Below, one piece after another: positions 1 to 5,337 of a stretch of DNA of 6,150 nt. The position numbers were made by a program, and so were the translations under genes. Location: contig JAFYUA010000279.1 of assembly GCA_017549745.1 (NCBI GenBank), forward strand, positions 1 to 6,150, in the 5' to 3' direction. Position 1 is the first letter of the stretch. Every line of letters starts with the position of its first letter. This DNA is from Clostridia bacterium (GTDB lineage: Bacteria > Bacillota > Clostridia > UMGS1810). The notes below the pieces were generated by a model. That model was not told the origin of the DNA. It saw only the letters and a program-made list of their open reading frames with translations, and did no database searches.

Positions 1-94
1 CTTTGCACACGAGGCGGAATGCAAGGTCGGTGATGCCCGCCATAGGGGCTAAAAATATATTATTTTCTAAAGTTATATTACCTATTTTTATCAT
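1..94 (-). CDS. dusB: tRNA-dihydrouridine synthase, DusB/NifR3 type (N-terminal 31 residues only)
   Basis: This is the first part of a flavin-dependent enzyme that reduces uridine to dihydrouridine in tRNA; the rest lies beyond the left edge. The 31 visible codons begin MIKIGNITLENN and contain LAPMAGITDLAFR at residues 15-27. That is the N-terminal FMN-binding strand and loop characteristic of Dus proteins. The ATG at 94-92 fits the usual family N terminus, and an in-frame TAA at 106-104 rules out a longer start. I see no Shine-Dalgarno sequence in front of it, unlike every other gene here. A good promoter ends only a few bases upstream, so the mRNA may be leaderless. It is separated from nrdR by a strong terminator and is therefore its own transcription unit. 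The Dus family call is firm; the dusB subfamily is inferred from the short N terminus. Confidence 0.88.
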   Translation of the reverse strand, partial: MIKIGNITLENNIFLAPMAGITDLAFRLVCK

Positions 95-97
95 AAC

Positions 98-130
98 ATT
101 ATATTATATTCAGCTAATCAAATAAATCAA
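98..130 (-). promoter_or_regulatory. Predicted sigma-A type promoter for dusB
   Basis: Read on the minus strand, TTGATT (130-125) is followed after 16 bases by a perfect TATAAT (108-103). A second TATAAT (103-98) overlaps the first by one base. The site starts immediately after the T tract of the nrdR terminator, which suits a new transcription unit. With the first -10 box, transcription would start near base 96, about two bases before the dusB ATG. This is a prediction from sequence match and spacing only. Confidence 0.6.
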
Positions 131-131
131 C

Positions 132-184
132 AAAAAAACGGATTGACTCTTGGCGAATACAAGAGTTCGCTAAGGGTCAATCCG
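132..184 (-). terminator. Intrinsic terminator after nrdR
   Basis: Bases 139-158 pair with 165-184 as an uninterrupted 20 bp stem, counting a few G-U pairs, around a 6-base loop. The outer nine pairs (139-147 with 176-184) are perfect Watson-Crick. On the minus strand the stem is followed at once by seven T residues (138-132). It begins 15 bases after the nrdR stop codon. This is a textbook Rho-independent terminator that closes the division cluster transcript and insulates dusB. Confidence 0.93.
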
Positions 185-199
185 CCTGTTTCACTAAAA

Positions 200-652
200 T
201 TATCGACGGATAAGAGAAGTGAGTTCCTCCATGAAGGACTTAACATCCCTGAATTCACGATATACCGATGCAAAACGGACATATGCAATGTCGTTTATCT
301 CTTTGAGCTTGTCCATAACAAGTTCGCCAATCTCGGTTGAGGTGACCTCGCGGTCGAGCGAATTGTTGAGAACGCTCTCGATTTCGAGCACCATGTTTTC
401 AATCTGAGCAAAGCTGACGGGAGTCTTTTCACAAGCTCTTAAAAGACCGTTGAGGAGCTTCTCTCTGTTGTAGACCTGACGCTTGCCGTCTTTTTTGATG
501 ATAACAAGGGGCACGGATTCTATCTGCTCATAGGTGGTGAATCTCTTTTCGCATTTGAGACATTCACGGCGGCGTCTGATAGAAGAACCGTCATCGATTG
601 GTCTTGAATCAATTACTTTGCTTTCAAGGTATTCACAATAGGGACACTTCAT
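200..652 (-). CDS. nrdR: Transcriptional repressor NrdR of ribonucleotide reductase genes
   Basis: NrdR is a cytoplasmic zinc-ribbon and ATP-cone protein. It senses (d)ATP and represses ribonucleotide reductase (nrd) operons by binding NrdR boxes. The protein is 150 residues, the normal length for the family. The N-terminal zinc ribbon has its ligands at C3-x2-C6 and C31-x2-C34, with the basic RRRR stretch at 26-29 and the RFTTYE motif at 37-42. The ATP-cone domain spans about residues 49-139, starting at PLVIIKKDG. The start chosen is the ATG at 652-650, because GGAGGAG (665-659) lies six bases upstream. A longer reading from a TTG would place the Shine-Dalgarno inside the gene. It follows ftsZ by 78 bases and is probably cotranscribed with it, although an AT-rich hairpin and a possible -10 lie between. 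No nrd genes or convincing NrdR boxes are visible in this window. Confidence 0.96.
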   Translation of the reverse strand: MKCPYCEYLESKVIDSRPIDDGSSIRRRRECLKCEKRFTTYEQIESVPLVIIKKDGKRQVYNREKLLNGLLRACEKTPVSFAQIENMVLEIESVLNNSLDREVTSTEIGELVMDKLKEINDIAYVRFASVYREFRDVKSFMEELTSLIRR

Positions 653-658
653 TTGTTT

Positions 659-665
659 CTCCTCC
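659..665 (-). promoter_or_regulatory. Ribosome binding site of nrdR (decides the start)
   Basis: GGAGGAG on the minus strand lies six bases before the ATG at 652-650. An in-frame TTG at 667 would overlap this site, so the ATG is the real start. Confidence 0.85.
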
Positions 666-686
666 AATCACAGTTTGAAGCTAAAC

Positions 687-722
687 AAATATGCTGTACA
701 TAAAATTATATACAGCATATTT
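687..722 (-). repeat. AT-rich inverted repeat between ftsZ and nrdR
   Basis: The arms AAATATGCTGTA (687-698) and TACAGCATATTT (711-722) are perfectly complementary over 12 bp and flank a 12-base loop. On the minus strand the hairpin is followed by GTTTAGC rather than a clean T tract, so it is at best a weak terminator. It could instead be an mRNA processing or stabilising hairpin between ftsZ and nrdR, or an operator. A TATAAT (710-705, minus strand) sits in the loop, but I see no good -35 in front of it. Confidence 0.7.
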
Positions 723-730
723 TATAAATA

Positions 731-1792
731 TTAACCTCTGTTAAGAAAGTCGGGAATTTCAAAACCGCCAACATCTGCATAACCGTCATCAGAAAGAAGA
801 CCTGCAGCATCGTTTTTGGATGATTTGCCGTCTTCAAAGCCTGTTGCAACAACAGTGATAACGATTTCATCACCCAAAGATTCATCAATAGATGTACCGA
901 AGATGATGTTTGCATCGGGGTCAACAAGCTGATGAACAAGCTCGGAAGCCTGCTCGATTTCCATAAGACCGAGGTCGCTGGAGCCGGCAACATTGAGAAC
1001 AACCTTTTTGGCACCATCGATGGTGGTCTCAAGAAGGGGACTGTAGATAGCATCCTTAACTGCTTCTTCGGCTCTGTTGTCACCCGAAGCACGGCCGATG
1101 CCCATGTGAGCAACGCCTGTGTTTCTCATAACAGATGAGATGTCGGCAAAGTCAAGGTTGATGTAGCCGGGGCTTGTGATAAGGTCAGAAATACCTTTTA
1201 CACCCTGGCTGAGGATTTTGTCAGCCATTTTGAAGGCATCTTTCATTGATGTCTTTCTGTCACATATATCAAGAAGCTTGTTGTTGGGGATAACAACAAG
1301 TGCGTCAACACAATCTTTGAGCACTTCAATACCCTTTTCGGCACGGTCCATTCTCTGCTTGCCTTCAAAAGCAAAAGGTTTGGTAACTACACCTACTGTG
1401 AGAATGCCCATTTCTTTGGCGATGGAAGCAACTGTGGGAGCTGCGCCTGTGCCTGTGCCGCCACCCATACCGACAGTAACGAACACCATGTTGGCTTCAG
1501 AGAGAGCCTGCTTGATTTCATCGCGGCTTTCTTCTGCTGCTTTCTGACCGATTTCGGGGTTGGCACCTGCACCCAGACCCTTGGTGAGCTTTTCACCAAT
1601 CTGGATTTTGCCGTTTGCCTTAGAAGCATTTTCGCCGAAAAGAACCTGTCTGTCTGTATTAACTGCTATAAATTCAACGCCTGAAAGTCCGTCTTCAATC
1701 ATGCGGTCGAGTGCGTTGTTACCGCCGCCGCCTACGCCGACAACTTTCATGTTGGCTCCTACTATTTCTCTTTGGTTATCAAATTCAATCAC
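731..1792 (-). CDS. ftsZ: Cell division protein FtsZ
   Basis: FtsZ is the tubulin-like GTPase that polymerises at midcell into the Z ring and recruits the divisome. The protein has 353 residues. The GTP-binding domain shows GVGGGGNN at 19-26, the NTD motif at 45-47 and the tubulin signature GGGTGTG at 110-116. The T7 synergy loop NLDFAD (212-217) supplies the catalytic aspartates D214 and D217. The C terminus ends in [10 protein letters not shown], the conserved peptide that binds membrane tethers such as FtsA or SepF. The linker before it, about residues 320-343, is short and acid-rich, so the protein is shorter than B. subtilis FtsZ (about 382). The start is a GTG at 1792-1790 with GGAGG (1804-1800) seven bases upstream. 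An extended -10 promoter lies just before it, so ftsZ can probably be transcribed apart from the upstream genes. No ftsA precedes it. Confidence 0.99.
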   Translation of the reverse strand: MIEFDNQREIVGANMKVVGVGGGGNNALDRMIEDGLSGVEFIAVNTDRQVLFGENASKANGKIQIGEKLTKGLGAGANPEIGQKAAEESRDEIKQALSEANMVFVTVGMGGGTGTGAAPTVASIAKEMGILTVGVVTKPFAFEGKQRMDRAEKGIEVLKDCVDALVVIPNNKLLDICDRKTSMKDAFKMADKILSQGVKGISDLITSPGYINLDFADISSVMRNTGVAHMGIGRASGDNRAEEAVKDAIYSPLLETTIDGAKKVVLNVAGSSDLGLMEIEQASELVHQLVDPDANIIFGTSIDESLGDEIVITVVATGFEDGKSSKNDAAGLLSDDGYADVGGFEIPDFLNRG

Positions 1793-1825
1793 GATTGTTC
1801 CTCCTCTAACCCATATTAATAATTA

Positions 1826-1834
1826 ATTATAACA
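1826..1834 (-). promoter_or_regulatory. Predicted extended -10 promoter for ftsZ
   Basis: On the minus strand, TGT directly followed by TATAAT (1834-1826) is a perfect extended -10 element. The sequence 17 bases upstream, TAGCAT, is a poor -35, as is common for extended -10 promoters. Two A-tracts (on the minus strand, 1873-1869 and 1864-1858) lie about 39-54 bases before the predicted start near 1819, where an UP element would sit. The implied leader is about 27 bases and contains the ftsZ Shine-Dalgarno. This is predicted from sequence only. Confidence 0.6.
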
Positions 1835-1919
1835 CAGCATTTCAAATAATGCTATAGTTTTTTTAAGGTTTTTATAATTTTGTACAAATTCAACAATTCC
1901 AATGACATAATATCCCATT

Positions 1920-2708
1920 CTACGACATTCTGCTTGTCACATTGTCGGTGTCGGCAAGCTCAATCACACCGCCGTTTTGTGACTGGGGCAGCTTGGGTAT
2001 GATGGCTTTGAGATAGGCTATTTTGTATTCGATGTTGTCGCCGTCGTCCTCACCATCGATGCCCATGTTGACTAAAGTGTCGGTGCGAAGTGTCATGCGG
2101 ATGTTATTAAGGTCTGTCACATCAATCGTCTTTATTTGCGAAATTATGCCGCCCATTTTGAGCTCGGTGAGCATGCGGGTGACAAGTGACGAAAGGGTCT
2201 TGGCATTGGCTGAGTCAATCTTTATATACTGCCCTCTTTCTGAGTCCACCGTTTTGATGCCGACTATCACAGGCGCGGCTGCGTCAAGAGCCGACGAGGT
2301 GGCAATTATCATGCCAGTTTCATCAATTGCGGTGTAGGCTCCCTTTTCCTTTATGTAGCCACACTCGGTTTTTTCGCTTATCTCAAGAGTGACGCCCGAC
2401 GGAAGAGCGCGCACAATCCTTATGCCCGACACAGGGCCGAGCTTTTTGATGCCCTCTTCTGCCTTGGCACCATTTATTGCAAAGATATTGTCACCCTTTG
2501 ATATGCCCGAGGCTTTTATGATTTCTTCGGGTGTGAGCTTGACATTGCCTGCCACGCTCAGGTTTTTGATGCTGAATATGGGCGACATCAGAAAAAGCAA
2601 AACTGCAACAAGCACCAGACACAGAATTCCTGCAAGCTTAGCCCTTTTCACAGTGGTCTTGTAGGGAGTGCGTCTTTTTTTGGTTTCGTTGTTTTGCTTG
2701 TCGGACAT
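1920..2708 (-). CDS. ftsQ: Cell division protein FtsQ/DivIB
   Basis: FtsQ/DivIB is a bitopic membrane protein that bridges cytoplasmic and extracellular parts of the divisome, with FtsL and FtsB/DivIC as partners. The protein is 262 residues. A short, basic, cytoplasmic tail (1-24) precedes one transmembrane segment (about 25-41). The extracellular POTRA domain follows (about 45-113, starting FSIKNLSVAGN, with LTPEEIIKASG at 58-68), and then the beta-rich FtsQ/DivIB domain. The C-terminal tail contains GGVIELAD, resembling the GVIDL strand of the family. The start chosen is the ATG at 2708-2706, one base after the murA stop. An in-frame TTG at 2717 lies directly against the Shine-Dalgarno and is unlikely. 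The one-base spacing implies translational coupling to murA. The gene ends with TAG and no terminator is visible before ftsZ. Sequence in this family is poorly conserved, so the call rests on architecture plus position in the cluster. Confidence 0.93.
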   Translation of the reverse strand: MSDKQNNETKKRRTPYKTTVKRAKLAGILCLVLVAVLLFLMSPIFSIKNLSVAGNVKLTPEEIIKASGISKGDNIFAINGAKAEEGIKKLGPVSGIRIVRALPSGVTLEISEKTECGYIKEKGAYTAIDETGMIIATSSALDAAAPVIVGIKTVDSERGQYIKIDSANAKTLSSLVTRMLTELKMGGIISQIKTIDVTDLNNIRMTLRTDTLVNMGIDGEDDGDNIEYKIAYLKAIIPKLPQSQNGGVIELADTDNVTSRMS

Positions 2709-2709
2709 A

Positions 2710-3963
2710 TTATTCAATCCTCTCTATGTTTGCCCCCACACTCTTTAGTGCAGTGCAAAGATTTTCGTAGCCTCTGTCAATATAGTGAACGCCTGACACA
2801 AAGCTTGTGCCCTCAGCGCCGAGTGCTGCAGCCACAAGGGCGGCACCGCAGCGAAGGTCTGATGCATCTACCGCTGCGCCATGCAAACGCTCTGCTCCTC
2901 TTACCATGGCAGTGCGACCGCTCACAGAGATGTCGGCACCCATGTCACAAAGCCGCTTGCAATGAGCCATGCGATTTTCAAATATTTTTTCGCTGATCGC
3001 ACCAAAGCCATACGAAGTGGTCATTGCCGCCACAATGAGCGGCTGACAATCGGTGGGCAAAGCGGGATATGGGCCAGTGCAAAGATAGGGCAGATTAATG
3101 CAGCGCGAGCTCTTCTCTACTACAAAGCCGTCATTGCGGCACTCTATGGTCATGCCCATGCGCCGAAGCGTGGCAACCACGGGCGAAAGAAGCGATGGCG
3201 ATGCTCCGCGCACATCTACCCTGCCACCTGCGCATGCAACGCAGGCTGCATATGTGGCGGCAACTATGCGGTCGGCAATCACAGTGACCTCACCATCTGA
3301 GGGACTGCATGTGCCTTTGATGTATATTTCACTCGTACCATCACCTTTTATGCCCACTCCTATGGAGCGCAGGTAATCGGCAAGGTTGCATATCTCAGGC
3401 TCTTTTGCCGCATTTGAGATGACGGTGAGCCCAGGAGTGAGTGATGATGCAAGCATGAGATTTTCGGTGGCACCCACGGATGGAAAATCAAGATGTATTT
3501 TGCACGGGCATATATGAGGTGCGCGACAAAGAATGCCATCGGGCCGAAAAGACACATCGGCACCAAGAGCCTTGAATCCCATAAGATGCAAATCGATGGG
3601 GCGTTTACCGATGCAGCAGCCGCCGCTGCCTGCAATGAAAGCTCTTTTGGTGCGCGCCAAAAGTGCTCCTGCAAAGATGGTGGAGCTGCGAGTCTGCTTC
3701 ATAAATTCAAGCGGAATGTCGGCACTCGTAAAGCCCGATGAATCCACAGTGACAAGCCCGCCATCTCTTGTGACGCGGCACCCCAGTGAACGCAGAATTG
3801 TGATGATGCTTTCTATATCAGATAAATCGGGGCAGTTATGTATCACGCTTATGCCGTTGTTTAAGATGGTGGCGGCGAGAATGGGCAGTGCGGCATTTTT
3901 GGCACCATGCACATCGATGCTGCCCTGCAAGGCTGCTCCGCCCTCTATTTTATAAAAGCTCAT
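2710..3963 (-). CDS. murA: UDP-N-acetylglucosamine 1-carboxyvinyltransferase MurA
   Basis: MurA transfers enolpyruvate from PEP to UDP-GlcNAc, the first committed step of peptidoglycan synthesis, in the cytoplasm. The 417 residues match the family length (E. coli 419), and the protein is a two-domain EPSP synthase-like fold. Key residues are visible: K22 and N23 in GAKNAALP, the catalytic cysteine in SGGCCIG (C116, equivalent to E. coli C115), and R92 in the QTR motif. Further on are SVGAT at 162-166, D305 in LPTD, D369-R371 in DLR, and R397 in HYIDRGYE. The active-site cysteine means the enzyme should be open to fosfomycin (family knowledge). The start is ATG at 3963-3961 with GGAGG seven bases upstream. 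The protein is unusually rich in cysteine (19 residues). A 254-base structured gap separates it from murG, while ftsQ follows after one base. A second MurA paralogue elsewhere in the genome is possible, as in many Firmicutes. Confidence 0.98.
   Translation of the reverse strand: MSFYKIEGGAALQGSIDVHGAKNAALPILAATILNNGISVIHNCPDLSDIESIITILRSLGCRVTRDGGLVTVDSSGFTSADIPLEFMKQTRSSTIFAGALLARTKRAFIAGSGGCCIGKRPIDLHLMGFKALGADVSFRPDGILCRAPHICPCKIHLDFPSVGATENLMLASSLTPGLTVISNAAKEPEICNLADYLRSIGVGIKGDGTSEIYIKGTCSPSDGEVTVIADRIVAATYAACVACAGGRVDVRGASPSLLSPVVATLRRMGMTIECRNDGFVVEKSSRCINLPYLCTGPYPALPTDCQPLIVAAMTTSYGFGAISEKIFENRMAHCKRLCDMGADISVSGRTAMVRGAERLHGAAVDASDLRCGAALVAAALGAEGTSFVSGVHYIDRGYENLCTALKSVGANIERIE
2719..2724 (-). 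promoter_or_regulatory. Ribosome binding site of ftsQ, inside the end of murA
   Basis: GAGAGG on the minus strand lies within the last murA codons, ten bases before the ftsQ ATG. The spacing is slightly long. It rules out the TTG at 2717, which would be only one base away. Confidence 0.6.
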
Positions 3964-4049
3964 ATGAGCACCTCCGGCTGAGATAGTGAATTATCTTATC
4001 TTATGCACAGAGGTGATGTTTTGTTACAGTAGGTATTGTTTACGCTTTG

Positions 4050-4142
4050 CAGCTTTGGGTATGCTTTTTCCGCTTGGGCTTCGAAATAGCAAGCAATGCT
4101 TGCTATTTCTGCAGAGTCGCTTCAAAAGCACACCCAAAGCTG
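4050..4142. repeat. 93-base nested imperfect palindrome in the murG-murA gap
   Basis: The whole element is symmetric about base 4096. The outer arms (4050-4060 with 4132-4142) are 11 perfect pairs. One A/C mismatch follows, then 7 more pairs (4062-4068 with 4124-4130). Next come two equal 14-base unpaired stretches (4069-4082 and 4110-4123). The apex is GAAATAGCAAGCA (4083-4095) with TGCTTGCTATTTC (4097-4109), 13 complementary bases each. Neither strand has a T tract after it, so it is not an intrinsic terminator. It may be part of the murA leader RNA, or a small palindromic repeat element of REP or MITE type. No target-site duplication is visible at its edges. Confidence 0.8.
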
Positions 4143-4156
4143 ATGATAACAAGGAA

Positions 4157-4215
4157 ACCAAATCTGTAAGCTCCGCGATTTGGTAGGTAGGCAGTAGGAT
4201 GTGCGGAGCTTACAG
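4157..4215. repeat. Interleaved inverted repeats just after murG
   Basis: Two inverted repeats cross each other. Repeat A is CTGTAAGCTCCGC (4164-4176) with GCGGAGCTTACAG (4203-4215), 13 bp around a 26-base loop, beginning two bases after the murG stop codon. Repeat B is ACCAAATC (4157-4164) with GATTTGGT (4177-4184), 8 bp. Its loop is one whole arm of A. The order B1-A1-B2-A2 is that of an H-type pseudoknot, but such tight packing makes alternative folding more likely. There is no canonical T tract after either hairpin; the minus strand reads ATTTGGTTTCC after A. Confidence 0.8.
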
Positions 4216-4217
4216 TG

Positions 4218-5315
4218 TCAAATTAGCTCTTTGAGCTTGGAATATATAATGTCAAGAGCATCTACGCAGCTTACGCTTGCAGATTGAATGCTCATTTTAT
4301 GCATGGCTGAGTCATCACAGAGCACTGAGTCGAGAGCGCGAGTGAGTGAATCAAGATTAAAATCACGCTCAAGGATTGTGATGGCGCCGCCCTTGTCGGA
4401 GATGGCGCGTGCGTTATACTCCTGATGATTGTTAGTCACATTGGGCGACGGCACAAAGATAGCAGGCTTGGAGAGAGCGCTCAACTCAGACACAGTGATT
4501 GCGCCCGAGCGGCACACTGCAATATCTGCCGCGTTCATAACCTCGCTCATGTTGTGAATGTATGGCACAATGGTGGCACAGGGTGAATCGGCAATGCCCA
4601 TTTCCTTTGCCTTTGCCATGATTTCGTCATAATTTCGCTGACCTGTGGCAAAAAGAACTCTGATGTTTTTAGCGCTGCCCAGCGATTTTATGTACTCGAG
4701 AGCAACAGAGTTTATAGCGCCTGCGCCAAGGCTTCCGCCAAATATAAGCACAAGCTTTTCATTGCCTATGCCGAGTGCTGCGCGGGCAGCGTTTCTATCG
4801 GTGGTGAGAATTTCGGGGCGAATGGGATTGCCCGTGAAGACGATGTTTTTGGCATCAGTGAGATATTTGCGGCTATCATCAAAGCTGATGGCAGTGATAG
4901 TAGATTTTTTGGAAAGGAGCCTGATGGCACTCCCGGGGAACACATTTTGCTCATGAATGAGAGTGGGTATGCCCATGGAGTTTGCCGCCATCACTGCGGG
5001 TGCACACACATATCCGCCTGTGCCCACAACCACATCGGGCGCAAAGTCTTTGATGATTTTGCGGCATTTACTCTTGGCAGTGAGCATGTTGAAAAGTGAT
5101 TTGATGTTGTCTATGGTAAGCTTTTTGCTGAGACCCTGCACCTTGACATACTTTATGTCATAGCCTGCTTTGGGAACGAGAGAGCTTTCGAGTCCGCGCT
5201 CTGTGCCCACAAAAAGAATTTTGGTGCTTGGGTCCTTGGCCACGGCATAGTCTGCAATAGCAAGAGCCGGATTGATGTGGCCTGCGGTGCCGCCGCCTGC
5301 AAGAAGGATTCTCAT
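4218..5315 (-). CDS. murG: UDP-GlcNAc:lipid I N-acetylglucosaminyltransferase MurG
   Basis: MurG adds GlcNAc to lipid I at the inner face of the cytoplasmic membrane, giving lipid II, which FtsW and its partners then polymerise. The protein is 365 residues with the two Rossmann domains of GT28. In the N-terminal domain, GGGTAGHINPALA (7-19) is the first glycine loop and GTGGYVCAPAV (98-108) the second, followed by HEQNVFPG (121-128). In the C-terminal domain, GGSLGA (193-198) is the third glycine loop. ADIAVCRSGAITVSEL (263-278) and PSPNVTNNHQEYNA (289-302) form the UDP-GlcNAc site, with E277 in the position of the ribose-binding glutamate. The start is ATG at 5315-5313, because the family begins at MRILLAGGGT and GGAGG lies ten bases before it. 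A longer reading frame would run into the end of ftsW. It lies 22 bases after ftsW and ends with TGA. Confidence 0.98.
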   Translation of the reverse strand: MRILLAGGGTAGHINPALAIADYAVAKDPSTKILFVGTERGLESSLVPKAGYDIKYVKVQGLSKKLTIDNIKSLFNMLTAKSKCRKIIKDFAPDVVVGTGGYVCAPAVMAANSMGIPTLIHEQNVFPGSAIRLLSKKSTITAISFDDSRKYLTDAKNIVFTGNPIRPEILTTDRNAARAALGIGNEKLVLIFGGSLGAGAINSVALEYIKSLGSAKNIRVLFATGQRNYDEIMAKAKEMGIADSPCATIVPYIHNMSEVMNAADIAVCRSGAITVSELSALSKPAIFVPSPNVTNNHQEYNARAISDKGGAITILERDFNLDSLTRALDSVLCDDSAMHKMSIQSASVSCVDALDIIYSKLKELI

Positions 5316-5325
5316 CTTTGTTTTG

Positions 5326-5330
5326 CCTCC
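5326..5330 (-). promoter_or_regulatory. Ribosome binding site of murG (decides the start)
   Basis: GGAGG on the minus strand lies ten bases before the ATG at 5315, inside the 22-base gap after the ftsW stop. It supports the short start over an upstream extension that would overlap ftsW and does not resemble MurG. Confidence 0.75.
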
Positions 5331-5337
5331 AATTTGT

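Noticed and set aside
687..722. NrdR box controlling nrdR
   Set aside because: The half site TGCTGTA does not match the ACACTATATATAGTGT-like NrdR box, and the spacing is too wide.
1836..1853. Hairpin AGCATT/AATGCT upstream of ftsZ as a terminator
   Set aside because: The stem is only 6 bp, and the T run lies on the plus-strand side where no gene ends.
2881..3955. Long plus-strand reading frames (up to 140 codons) opposite murA
   Set aside because: They are antisense shadows of a GC-skewed codon pattern in a clearly coding murA, with no family resemblance or ribosome sites.
3986..4186. A 66-codon plus-strand reading frame in the murG-murA gap, starting with GTG
   Set aside because: It runs through the palindromic repeats, opposes all other genes, has no recognisable motif or ribosome site, and its apparent coding is explained by inverted repeats.
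3964..4217. Known riboswitch or T-box leader for murA
   Set aside because: I could not find the T-box AGGGTGG-type motif or the core of any riboswitch I know; only inverted repeats are visible.
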